64,000 nucleotides of DNA from Triops longicaudatus (taxonomy: Eukaryota > Arthropoda > Branchiopoda > Notostraca > Triopsidae), in NCBI GenBank assembly GCA_022885665.1, contig JAGQDJ010000216.1, positions 1-64,000 on the forward strand, written 5' to 3'. Each line of letters begins with the position of its first letter. The stretch's first letter is position 1. Below, piece by piece: positions 38,938-51,192 of this stretch. The position numbers and the translations under genes were made by a program. Below the pieces are notes generated by a model. It had not been told where the DNA came from, searched no databases, and saw nothing but the letters and a program-made list of their open reading frames with translations.

Positions 38938-41112
38938 CTAATAAGTTTCCACACGCTTATATAAAAAGATACACCCTTCTTTACAAATGTTCGATAACCT
39001 AAAATCAGCAATGGTAACGTGCTCATCGTCGCAACAAAGCCACTGTTTTCCATCGAAAATCCAGCTCACGTAATGTCCTAAGATGTCCTGAGTGTTAAAA
39101 ATTGGAAAAATCTCAACTATTTATATCTTACTTACCGGATTCAGAGGACGTACCCTTATGTGCAACAAAGGCGGCCAAGTAGAAAGGCGTAACCTAAAAG
39201 AAAGGCGTTACAGAGTACAATGGCATTGATATTACAAGATAATTACTGGCAAGTTTGAAAACGGCTCAGCGGCACCTAAAAGCATAAGATTGGGAGCGAG
39301 AACTTCCACGTCCGATTTGTGAGTGATATTGTCAAGCCTCTCCGTCCTTGACAGGTTAATTAAAAGGCACCTAATTACAAAAACTGCAATGAATTCACGT
39401 TAATCCAGTACAAGTAAGCTTATGCCATTACTCGGGAAATTTATCCCACTCAGAGACCAGCGACGCTGAGTGTCCTTTGGCTGTTGTATTATTGTCAGCA
39501 TCTGCTGAACAACTAACGCACGGTATACATCTTCTGTTTGTGGTGTTCTTTATCCCATTGAAGACACTTCGCTCGGAATTAGCTAAGCAGTCATTGACGG
39601 CCAAAATAACACAAGCATTGGTACTCGATAAACGTGAAATCCGTCCACATCTAAAAAATGAACCGGAAACTTCGACACTAACTACACCAACGCAAATTAA
39701 ATCATACCGACTGCAGGCGCTTTCTTCAGTTTTTACAAACTCAAAAATACTGTTCGGCAAAGTTCTTACGCCAACTTTTTGGTAGAAGTTCTTGACGTGC
39801 GACAAGACAGCTGTGAGAAATTCATGGCTGTCGGCTTGCTGGAACAACTTGAATTGCTTTCCTGCTGAGGTTAGAAGCTTACTATTTTAAAGAAGATAAT
39901 AGCAAATTATTTACGGCAGACAGTTAAAAGAAATACTCACTTCAAGCATGTACTTGAAACCTTAGCTTTCTCTCGTCGACATTTAACTATTTCCAGCAGA
40001 CAGGAAACTACAACACTTGACTGCGATACATCAATGAGATGTTTTTCGACGACCTCCAATAGCTCCTCAAACTTCGATACTGAGAGGAGGAGCTGGAGGG
40101 CGGCATTCATGTAACACGACAGGCCTATATTTCGTAATCTGTAAAGAAACTGTTGCTAAATGCAAAAATAATATATACATATATATTTCATTTTACCCCA
40201 GGAAGGCGTATGGGGTTTCCTCTCTAACACACAGCCTTTTCGCTTTCGGACTGATCTTTCCGTAAAAAGACTTAGCATTCTTGGGAGGTGAGGTATCGGA
40301 AAAACAACGCCTCTTGTTAACTTCGGAGCTCATGGGTTGGCATACTCCAGAAGGTTTTGAGTTGCTTTTAGGGGGGGCAGAGTCTACTAATTCCAAAACG
40401 GCGAAATCTTGCTGCTTTTTCAGCTCGTCTGCATTACAGGCCAAAAGTCTCATGGAGTTCTTCAAACCAAGCGTATTTTTTGAATCGGGTAAGAAAGTTT
40501 TATTAGCGAGAGGAGTTTTTATATGGGATGAGTTGAGAGAAGGAAGCGATGACTGGTGGGAACCCAACGATCGACCGGAAAGTGTTCCACTTTTGGTAGC
40601 AGTGATGGGCTTATTTCCCGAACAGCTGACTTCATTCGTATTCGCACAATTTTCCAGATGGACAACTGAAACACACACAGACAAGAACAACAACAACCAA
40701 AAATTAGTGTACTTTAGAAAATAAGAGAAAAAGTACGTACGCTCAAGTTGATTATCTGGAAAAGTGCGGTTTTCCTTTTCGGAAAATCTTTTTTGAGAAG
40801 TTACACCTTCGTTATATGGTGGCGTACGTAGAGTAATTTTCAGATTTGTGGTCGTCTTAATGACACTATGAATTGCAGGGACGCCAATCTCGTCATCCCA
40901 ATCCATAGGCTCATCCCTAATTGCAAAAAAATAGTAATAATAATAATAGTAATAATAATAATAATTTGAAGCACGCTTCGAAATGTATGTTCTTACGTTT
41001 GCTGCTTAACAAGCAACGTGGATGCTTTTGACACCTGTTTCCTTTTGGGAGTTGACGCTGCTTTTGAAGCTTGCAGCATTCTGCTGCCTCTACTAAATGT
41101 TTTCTCATTCAT
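38938..41112 (-). CDS. Ubiquitin-specific protease (USP26/29/37-like)
   Basis: Cysteine protease that removes ubiquitin from substrates (peptidase C19). Eight exons join to 566 residues: 41112-40997, 40916-40741, 40665-40197, 40138-39954, 39864-39432, 39370-39247, 39193-39136, 39077-38938. The first 250 residues are basic, serine-rich and probably disordered. The Cys box reads NIGLSCYMNAALQ with nucleophile Cys262 and oxyanion-hole Asn257. QQADSHEFL is the second conserved box. The His box is GHYVS (His522), followed by WLCCDDEHV with the supporting acidic residue. The zinc-ribbon insert keeps a C-x2-C-x2-C run (RRCIPCVSC), but its partner cysteines are not obvious. Subfamily placement rests on the QQ..HEF and Cys-box style and on the position of the catalytic domain, so it is tentative. 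The gene converges on NAMPT and diverges from the FGD gene. Confidence 0.9.
40929..40966. repeat. (TAA)n microsatellite in USP intron 1
   Basis: About eleven imperfect TAA units fill most of the 80-bp first intron of the USP gene. On the minus strand they read as ATT repeats and give a false poly-leucine frame. Confidence 0.9.
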
Positions 41113-41746
41113 AATTTAACTATCAACTTTTCGCTTTACAAGCCTGAATTATGTTACTTCTAGAAGAACAGGAATATTCAGACCAATATATTTACAAGTT
41201 ACACCATGAAATAGCAGAAGCACAGAATTTAAAATCCTAAACACCTCTTCTGTGTTGGTATACAACAACCGCGTGTTTCCCTTTCCCGCTTCTCGATAGC
41301 CTTAAGTTTTATATGGAGGAGTCCGGGCCATCACAGAACCAGTTTACCACTGCAAAACCGATTTTTAGCTTTCAAGTTGCTACGTCTCGCTCCCTGCCGA
41401 GGAATAAAAGTACTAAGCAGGAACGTGTGATTAGGCGTGGGCGTCACACCTTCCAGATAAGCCCATCCCTTCCTTCAGCTGTGTCATGAGTCATGTTTAT
41501 CATCACACATCTTCAATTACGTGAATTGGAATAAAGTGCATACAGTTTTGTGTAAATTTTTTGTTTATCGGATGACCGTGGATTAAACCAGTGTTTTATA
41601 TGCCATAATAGAACTTTGATGTGTTTTGGGATTATTTTTAATCAATAGCAAAGAAGTTAAGTTAACAAATGTTACATTTTCGCTGGTTCAGACCAATAAT
41701 AAAGAACGTGATACTCGCCAATGTTGTCGGATAGAAGTGACTGAAC
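41113..41746. promoter_or_regulatory. Bidirectional spacer, USP and FGD genes
   Basis: 634 bp separate the divergent start codons of the USP (minus) and FGD-type (plus) genes, so both promoters must lie here or overlap it. No TATA element at a convincing distance was seen for either gene. The stretch has no coding signal of its own. Confidence 0.55.
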
Positions 41747-44700
41747 ATGGATGCTCAGAATGATTTACTTATGGAATCCTCGCCAACTGAACAGTTACGA
41801 ACGCAATGTGAGTTTAATAAAATGTGCTTCTGTAAGAGAAAGTTCATGATTAATCAACTCGTGATTAATTTTTCTTTAATTAAACTTTTTTTTTAACTCA
41901 GGAAATTCGATTGCAGGCAGTAAAGCCAACTAGGGCAGAATTTTAAGTAAAAAAATTGGGACTGAAAAAATAGGCGACGGGACGGATGTATAATAGAAAA
42001 GTATCGATATTTTTTAGCTTTTTATTTGCTGTGCAAGTCTAATTCTCTCCAGTCTGGTCTCTCTCATTTTGCTTTGGTAGCGAATATAGAAATATATTGG
42101 AATCTATGGTTAAAAAAATATTCGAGCTTAACGAGCTGTGAAGAACGTTACTCATTAATGCTTACTTGGAAAAAATAGTATTCTTTGGAAAATTTTTAAC
42201 TAATTTTCTAATTTCTTCTGATTTTTTTGTGTAAAAATAGACTTGCATTACTTTTCTATTACAATCACATACGATTTTGTTTGGCTCTCAAATGCTTGCA
42301 TCAAGTAGTTTCGTTATTTAATTTATCCTGAATAAACTTTTAAATATTAGGTAACTTAACGTCATTTAATTTAAATTAGCCTAACATATGTACCTAACTT
42401 ACCGTAAAATTTCTCATGTCCTGTTACCTCTGATACCGATAGTAGAAGAAAAGTACCCAGTAGAACTTCAATTTTCACAACCGGTCGTGACCGAAGTGTA
42501 TTTAACCAAGTCATATAGTCGATAAAACCAGATGTATATGTTAAGACCATTGAAACATTTTTAGATTTTCTTACGCTAATTAATATCCAAAATAAATTGC
42601 CCTCTGCACCTTCTTTATACTTTAATGAAGCTACTATGGGAGAATCTCGTACTATCTGTGAGCAAGTGTTCCAAATATGCAACTTTATTGGACACTTCGG
42701 TTTCGCCTATGTTTCCCATTATAAAATAAAGGGGGGGGGCTTAAACCCACAACCACAACCCCCTTGGCTACGGGCCTCTTTGAATTTATTGGAAATATTA
42801 CAGTAAATTTGCAAAGACGACGTAGCAATAAATGGTACACGTTTTTGAAACGTTTTCAGTCATAACTACTTATTTAATTATAGCTAAAATTAAAAGGGGA
42901 GAAAAATTGAAAATTTAAGCTAGTGGGCAAAACCAAATGGCAATTTTCCATTATGAAACATTAAATATTTACATGAATCATTTAGAGGAATTAACTGCGC
43001 ATTTGATGAAACTGGTAGACTTTCTCCAACCATCTCTGCTCGACATGTTCTTCAAGCTTCTCGGGTGATTATTCCAAAATTAAGAGACGAATTTTAACTC
43101 GTTTGGACCAAGTTATTTGTTAAAAGTTGCTTTTCCGAGCTTTAAAACATAATTTCCGAGCATGATGTTTCCTGAAAATTTTAAAATTTTATGTACTTAA
43201 ACAGATTTATTATAACAAGTATATCTTGACGGTGTGCACTAGATTTACAATATGTAATTTTACTTTTAAAAATTTGTGGCGATAAACTGAGCAGTGTCGT
43301 GAAATTACGTGAACCGTTAAACCGTAATGCCCCTTCGCGTAGTTTAAGTAACCCGTAGCCGTTACACTCCCATGCTTTCGACCCATCTACTGGGGTAATT
43401 CCATGTAAAATGGTTCAGGTGATTGCCAATATTGCTTAAAATTTCCCCAGAAATTTCGGTAGTATTGGATTTTAGTAAATAATATATCTAAATTATAAGC
43501 AAAAACAGAGCTTCAATTCAATACATGTTTTTAGCATTGCATTGTAAGAAAACTCATGCAACGACTCAGAATGGTGATTACCTCTAAATTATCATTGAGC
43601 TGGAATTAACAAATTGGTTAGAAGATGCCTTTTTCACGCAAAGGTATGTTTTTCTGCGAAAAATTACCCACTCAAACGTTGTTCATGCAAGTGCCGTGAT
43701 GTTACAATAAGACCGTTCTAATGGAGTCGCCTTTATCACACGTTCTGTGGATTCTTCTGTGAATGAGAAAGATTTCCCTAAAACAAGTCGGCACGTAAAA
43801 TTTGAATTCGGTTATTTTGATGAGCTGAGCCCACAGGAAAAGGAATTGATAAAGGGGTTATTCTGGCCACAGTAAGGAGAATCGTTAACCTGACCGTATC
43901 TTCGAGGAAAATTCATGCCGAGTAGCACGTATATTCTCCTGGTTAGTAGTTCGCTGTCGTAGTGGGTACATTCACGCGTGAGCTTGTGATGCCTAGAATT
44001 TCCTGTCGCTAATTTTTCCCCGAAGGCTGTTAGACAAAATAAACGTTCTTCGGCTTTCTGCAGTTAGTTTCAGTCACTTGTGCGTAACGGGTGACAACGA
44101 TTTTAAAATACCTTGTTTCCCTGTGAAGGGTGCGATTCCTGTTCTCAAAATAGCCTGCCTTGTGCAGGATTGGAGGCGTGTAATGTTTAACCTTTTAGTG
44201 CGCGTTTAAACATCTCCGAACGCCAGCTAATTTGGTTCAAGGATGTTCGTTAGCCGCAAAAAAATTGGATCCTCGTTTACACAGATCCACCCAGAACCGT
44301 TTACTTGTAGACGCATCCCTGTCGGAAGACATTCATTCGTACGGCCAGTATTTGTGAATTGGTGTCGTAGTCTGTAGCTAGCTGCTATTTTTGATCGTTA
44401 GGACACCGTGCCCTGGCGTAAGTCCCAGTGTTTCTTTGTTTTGAATTATTTTCATGCACAACAATCTCTATTACTCGTCGGTTGCTTCGCAGAAGTCCTC
44501 ACGGCTTCGCTTTAGTTCCTTATCTGAAACGCCAGGTTGCAGTTACTGCCTCATTTATCTAATCAATAATACGGCCTTTTTATGAAAATTATCTACAAAA
44601 GTGAAATTTCATCATACGAGCTGATTACACTGGACTAATTACGCAACCCGTTTTGTCTTTGTTACAGTTGGCGCATTGGCCCCGGCAACGATTACTCCGT

Positions 44701-47700
44701 AAGTCCACAATTAAGTTACTTTCTACATAGCTAACTTTGGTTGTTGACTGCTCACACCCTGCAGAACCAAGTCGGACGATATGGCGTGCTGCTGTGTATC
44801 GGATCGTCAACGGTCACCAGACGTGATGGACAAGGCTGAGAAAACGCCCGTCTCCGGTGATGATCATTACTACGAGCCCATTAGCCCTGTAACTGACAAG
44901 CAACAGTTGATCCTAACACCAAGATCTCCCACGATTCGTTCCAACGCTTCACGCATGCCACTGAAGAACAAACCTGTAATTTTACCTAAACCCAGCTTCA
45001 CTGCGAAATTCTCCAATGGTACTCAGACTCCATATAATCGTGACTTACCCGCAGAGAAGGTGGTTGTGCCTTTACCACCATTGCCTTTAAAACTAAACGC
45101 TCAAAAAATCACTTCTCCGCCTCCCGTACCTCCCAAACCCAAACTTTCCTCCCCGCTCACGTCGCAAACCTGTACAGAATGGTCCAGTTCGTCTCCAGCT
45201 CAGTCTCCCGTTGCGATAGAACCCAAAACACCAGAATTAAGTGACTCTTGCAAGCCCCTGACACCAGTCAAGCCTCCTATTGCTAGTAAGCCCGCTATTG
45301 CCCCGAAACCTAAAATAATGCACACATCGGAGGACAATTTGATATTTTCAGCTCATGATTCAGCTGGAAAACCCACCAGGCCTCCTCGTTTGCGTCAAAG
45401 TTCTCTCAAGTCATTGGTTTCGGCGGGAAAGGACTCGGACGCGGTTTCCGTGTCCAGTTTTTCGCGCTCCGGTTCTGAAGTGCGGATTTTACCTGGTTTG
45501 CAATGTCGTAAAAGTGCAAGCTTGGGCAGGCTCGAAGCCCTCAAGTGTGCCTTAGCAGTTTCCAACCATCAAAGCAGCAGTGTTGATGCCCTAGATCTCA
45601 CCAGTGCACTCGAGGGGCGTACCCCAGACACGCCCTCCGCGCCACCTCGGCGAAAGAAGGCGTTGGATGACGAGCCGGAGAACCTGATATCCACCCCCGT
45701 GTACGCCAAGGTGGATTTGAGCAAGAAGACGAAGAAAAACGCCGAAATAAAAGGTGTCACTCTGTCCGAAAAATTGGAAAATATTCCGAGTGCCAAGGAA
45801 ATCATCAAAGAAATTCAAGCCGCGGTCAACAAATGCGATGTGCCGAAACGCAACATTTGTTCTCGAAGCTCTTCCTGGAGCGTAGTTAGTCAGTCCCTGG
45901 AAGTTATTGTGGAAGTCAGCCCGAGTGTTACTGATAGTGGTACAGACGGGGAAGTTACATTCCCGAAGGAAATTCAGAGCTCGGTGGGAACCCCGGACGC
46001 CATCACCGTCTCGGAAAACTTCTCCAATGAATTGTGGGAATACGCTGCTCGTAGCACGTGTGAAACCTTGCCGGCCGAGGTTGCAGAGAAAAATCCGGTT
46101 TCGAAACAAGACAGCTACTCTGACTCGGATATCGATAGCAATCTGCTTAAGATCGAGCATACGGTAGCGGCGATTAATTCAGTTGTCTGCAGTCTGCACG
46201 AAGAACGGAAATTAGATTTGGGGGAGTCCGAAGGGCCACAGGAGCCTGTTATTGAAGCATACAATACAATCATCCGCACGGATGCTGAGATAGAGACCAG
46301 TTGCTGCGATGACGTCACGACCCCGAATTCCATAGCGAGATTAGTTGTCAGCGGGAGTGTCGTGTCTTCCAACGACGAGTCCAGTCAAGTGAAACCTTCA
46401 CACAAAGTCAAGAAAGCGAAGCACAAGATGAAGGAATTTGGCTCAGTTCTGGAAGATACGTTCAAATTCGAGTGTCCACTTCCACCTGTGGCCACGGACG
46501 TCCCGTCGCAGAAGGTGAGCAGCAGCGCTGTTCAAACACACTGCGTCAAGGAAAATAGTCCAGCGCCGTCTGTAACGTCCACGAGTTCGATCAGTTCGGA
46601 TTTTAGCGTGTTGTGCTCTGTCTTTGACGATGATTTGTCGACAGGTGCGTTAGCGGATGTAGACACATCTGACGTAACACGACAGAATTCTTTTGACGAA
46701 AGTTATCGTAGCAACGCAGAGAATGATACTGAAGGTTTGGCTATGCCACCCCCCCGCAACCCTGCTTTCGCTGCAGCTGGAAAAAATCATCGCCGGAATG
46801 CGGTTAGAAGGAAAACCAAGCCGGCAAACTCCAGCACTGAATCGGAAGTTGATAGCAAAAAAGAAGAGCTACAAGAAAAAAGAGCCAGTACTGTGAACAA
46901 GTATCACCCTGTTCGACCTGCTCCTGTGCCTCCGTCAGGCAAAGTGGATTGCGCCGTGACTTTAAGTGATACTTCGGTGCAGTCAGGTGGTTTTGTGCAA
47001 GATTCAGGTGGAGAAAATGACCACGCTGTGAAGGAGTTGGTGCGCCTATCTTCAGCTGTGATGACGTCCGATTTAGGTCATTATAGTACGCGGTCTGGTG
47101 AGATGCCTTGTCCCCTTAGTCCGGCAGGTGATTCTGACACGGTATCGGTACGGTCAGGTACGGATTCGGTCCAGCTAAGTGCTACTGGTGATGAGAGCAC
47201 GGTTAATGCGTCGGACTCGGAAAACGACGAAGAGTTGCCTGTGACGTTAGATTTTATCGCACAAAGCATTGTGGATCCCAAACGCAGGAAAGTGTATTAC
47301 ATCGCCAAAGAGATTGCTAGTTCAGAACGAGTCTTCGTGAATTGTTTAGCGCTATTGACGCAAGATTTTCCCTCATATCTAAAAGCTGCTGCGGTGCAGA
47401 ATAAAGGCATAATTATCCCTGATGGAGATTTGGAACGGATTTTAACTTACCTACCACAACTCTATGATTTGAACGTAGACTTGTTACGAGATTTGGAAGC
47501 CCGAGTTCAGAATTGGTTACAAGATCCGCGCTTGGCTGATGTGATTGTCAAAAAGGGACCTTTTCTCAAATTGTACTCGACTTATATTCAAAACTTTCGG
47601 TCTCAGAGTGCTTGTTTCGAAGAATCTTGCCAGAAATACCCGCTTTTCGCTGCCGCTGTGAAAGCCTTTGAAAAGTTACCCCGGTGCCAGAACTTAGCCT

Positions 47701-50674
47701 TGCATTCCTACTTCCTGAAACCTATTCAAAGAATTCCGCAATATCGACTACTCCTGGCGGACTATAAGAAAAATCTCGAGGAAGACTCCCCGGATTATCA
47801 CGACACGATTGTCGCGCTCCAAGTTGTCTCCGAAGTAGCCGAACATGCGAACAATAGCATGAAGTTGGGTGTAAGTTTTGTTTTACTTTATTTTTTTATT
47901 TTTTTATTTCTGGGGATCAGACGTGAACGATGCGTTTTGCCCCTGTTTTTACTTAATAATAGAGTGAAAAGCTTTCGTGTTTTTTATTTATTTATTTTAT
48001 TGAAGGATCAGATCGGCTAACTTGTAAAGTAAATTTTTCATACACTTTTCAGGATTACGTTAACATGCTTTTTCGGCTGCAATCCCGGTTGGGCTCCTAT
48101 GCAATTATTCAACCTGGACGACAGTTGATCCGGGAAGGCGAGTTACTGAAACTATCACGAAAGTCTATGCAGCCTCGTTATTTCATTTTGGTAAGTTTTT
48201 GCTATTAAGTCGATTCAAAATTAGACTGCTCGGCCGATTTCAACTAAATTTAGAAGACGACGTGAGCGTACTCAAGCTCACATTTATGCTCCCCCAATTT
48301 AGGTAGTAGATCGGTTCCGCGAAATTACCGCGTAAACGGAAACGCGTAAAACTGAGCCATGTTTAACACGTGTAGGATAGGGATGCGTTCTGTGCTCTCA
48401 GAAAGTTCGTTCTTATTGAGTTACAAAAAAAAAAATGCAAAAAATCTCATTTTAATTGTACGTATACTCAAGGGGTTACCGATTGTATCTGAGCAATTTT
48501 TAAACCGTTATTGGAGTGTAATTTTGAGCTGCAATGTTGTGCTTCATGCAATTTTTAGCAAAAATTTACAGAATTTCCGACCGCATAAAAGTGAAAACTG
48601 CGTGAAATCGTGGATGAGGAAATCACTGTATTTTGAGACGTCGTAAACATCTTAAAGTCTTTCTACCTAAGAATAACATTATTGTAATCCGAAATCGATT
48701 AAGATGCATTAGCTGCTGTAATACTTCATGTTCTCTCACACTTATCTCTCCGCAAACTTGTTTTTCTTGTAAAGTTAAGTCAAGACACATTAGATATTTA
48801 TCAGGGAAGCGTATAATGTGCTATACTCAGTGATTGTGTTTAACTTTGTCTTGAGATGAAAGTTAAAAGTTCAGCAAAGCATCGAAGTCATAGTTTTGGT
48901 AGTTTTCGAGTTCATTTATCAGTTAGCGGTTTTTTTGTGTAATTTACAAATGTCATACTGTGTGCGTTTTGGGAACTGCGCATCGATATTGTGGCGTAAG
49001 ACCAGTTTGTTTGAGAGGAGATAAGAGGGCTTCTTCTGTTATTACATTCCATCAAGTCTTTGTGTACATTGCATCTAGGCTAGAGGTTTACGGGGTGGGT
49101 AGTGGGATGTGAGGCGTTGTCACGCACACTGCCCCAGGAAAGCCTTGGAATGAGTTTACATATGACTTGGGGATATTCAACGAAAAATTTGTGTACGAGA
49201 ACTTAATGAACAATGTATTTTATTCATTTTACCTCCGTTTCGCCTTAGTTAAACGACTGCCTTTTATACACATCGTATGTGGGAACACCCGCTCCGAATT
49301 GTAATTTGAAAGTCCTCTCCGAGTTGCCTTTGGAAGGAATGCGAGTATGTCTACCGCTTGGAACAGCGCCAGATTACCAGCATGAATTTAATGTAATCAG
49401 CAACACGCGCAGTTTTACCTTATGCGCCAGGTATAATACATAACAATATGTAAAAAACAGAACCTGATGAAAATATTATTCTGGATTATAGTTCAGACGA
49501 ATTACGGGATGCGTGGCTTACTGCCTTGACACAAGCCATTGATGATCACAATAACCGTCAGTCTTCCTTCCAATCTGCCAAAGGTCATGCCAAAGCGCCG
49601 AAACTTGGTCAGCAGGTATTGTTTATCTGTTTTGACGTAGGTTCTACGGGTTAACGCGATCTTGTTCTTTTTCTTTCAAAGGCACCGATATGGATTCATG
49701 ACAATCGCGTTACTATGTGCCAGCTGTGTACCGCAGAGTTCACTGTCACTTTCCGTCGGCACCACTGCAGGGCTTGCGGAAAAGTAAACCAAAGTGTGTC
49801 TTTACTTGAAACATTTCTAAGTTGTCGCTCCGTTTTAGGTTATCTGCAGTAACTGTTCTTGTCGACGTGCGCCATTGGAGTACCTTCGATTTCAAAGGGC
49901 AAGAGTCTGTGATGAATGTTACGCTCAGCTGCATAATACTGAAAGTATACGCATCTTTACACTGTAAAGACGGATTTCTTAAAATATTTTATTTTGGTTC
50001 TCATGCAGGCTACTCTGGCACAAGTTTTGGACCTGAAGACCCAGATTACGCAGATCTCGGGGATTTTGACTCACCCCGTAGACCTTCCTCGGATGATGTA
50101 ACTCGCGAACCGGCCAATTTGGCCGGCATGAAAGCGCAGGCTAGACGGAAAGAAAAACGGATAATCCCAGACAGATTAATCGTAAGGACTTCGTTGCGAG
50201 GTGTACAGTAATTTTTGATTTTATGTTAATAGGTCTCTGCCAATGATGCTGACTCGCAAATGAGTGGCTTTTTGTGGAGACGAAACCGCCGCAGTAATTG
50301 GAAGAAAGCGTGGTTTGTCTTGAAGAATAAGGTACTCTATACATACAAAGCAAGTGAAGACATTGTGGCCTTAGAAAGTATACCTGTTCTTGGATACGAG
50401 ATTGCCAATGAAGTCCCCCCTAAAGTAAAATATTAGTTTTTTCACCAAAAGACGGTCTGAGACAGTATGTCTGAATTTTAGCTATGTGATGGCTGTGATC
50501 CGAAGCTAGTTTTTGAACTGCTGCATAAAAATAGTAATGTCTCCCTTATCTTCCGCGCTGACAACCCTCTTTTGGCTAACAAGTAATTGATTAATCTCGT
50601 TCGAGGATTATTTTCTAATTTTAATATGATGTAGGTGGGTCGAAGCTATGAGCGAAGCCGTTGTCCTCAGTTGA
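41747..50674 (+). CDS. FYVE, RhoGEF and PH domain protein (FGD5/6-like)
   Basis: Guanine nucleotide exchange factor for Cdc42-type GTPases, with a FYVE finger for PtdIns3P membranes. Twelve exons give 1451 residues: 41747-41807, 44668-44698, 44765-47870, 48053-48190, 49249-49430, 49492-49615, 49682-49783, 49839-49944, 50009-50181, 50233-50424, 50482-50582, 50635-50674. Residues 1 to about 870 are long, acidic/serine-rich, with proline motifs ([21 protein letters not shown]) likely to bind SH3 domains. DH domain about 872-1066 ([27 protein letters not shown]), first PH about 1090-1195, FYVE about 1215-1283 ([21 protein letters not shown]), second PH about 1343-1450. Length and PH-FYVE-PH tail fit FGD5/FGD6 rather than the shorter FGD1-4. 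The start lies in a 61-base exon, followed by a 2.86-kb intron and a 31-base exon; the phases fit. AATAAA is at 50813. Confidence 0.93.
41808..44667 (+). other. First intron of the FGD gene
   Basis: This 2.86-kb intron is far longer than nearly all others in the window. No coding or RNA gene was found in it. A nine-G run near 42730 is followed by CCCCCTTGGCTACGGGCCT, which resembles the ends of some interspersed repeats, but I cannot identify a family. Long first introns often carry enhancers; nothing here proves that. Confidence 0.7.
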
Positions 50675-51192
50675 TAAAGGTTGACAATGGAGAATCGTGT
50701 AGGAAATTTTTTTATTTTGAAAATTTTACTGGAGCGCCTAACGGTGGAACATCGTGTTATGAGGTCCACCTTGTGATCTGTACAAAAAGTCACGTAATCG
50801 AGAACGTATTTTAATAAAATTACGTCAGAAATAGTTCGCTAGACAGTGTAATTTTGAATTAAAAGAAATTTATGTATAGTATTTAAGAATACTTCTCTGT
50901 AAAATCCGTATTCTCGTAACTTTGTTTCGGACCGAACCCTTTACATTATGTTACCGCCTACCACGATGGTTCTTACAAAACGATGACGAAAACTACGGCT
51001 TTTATACTATTCTCAGTTTAACATTTTCTTTCAATATACTAAACCCATATAGATAAGAGGATTGTCCAATGAACGTTTTATTAGTCGCTTTTTCACACAC
51101 CCCATGCACCTGACTACTACAGTTCATTCTTAACGTTTGCCTGTTTATGGACTACAGTAGGGTATTTTTGCACTACGCCAACTTTTTACAAC
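50675..51192. other. Convergent spacer, FGD and SSADH
   Basis: 518 bp lie between the two stop codons. An AATAAA for the FGD transcript is at 50813-50818 and one for the minus-strand SSADH transcript is at 51082-51077 (TTTATT on the plus strand). No other feature was seen. Confidence 0.75.

Noticed and set aside
40281..40724. 147-codon open frame on the plus strand inside the USP gene
   Set aside because: It is antisense to USP exon 3, whose frame joins in phase to the Cys-box exon.
45591..46160. 189-codon open frame on the minus strand inside the FGD gene
   Set aside because: It is the antisense shadow of the long FGD exon; it has no recognised motif and a strong coding frame opposes it.
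47871..48020. Continuation of the long FGD reading frame to residue 1079
   Set aside because: A consensus donor (GGT|GTAAGT) lies at 47870 and the next exon restores the PH domain; the bases beyond it are T-rich intron.
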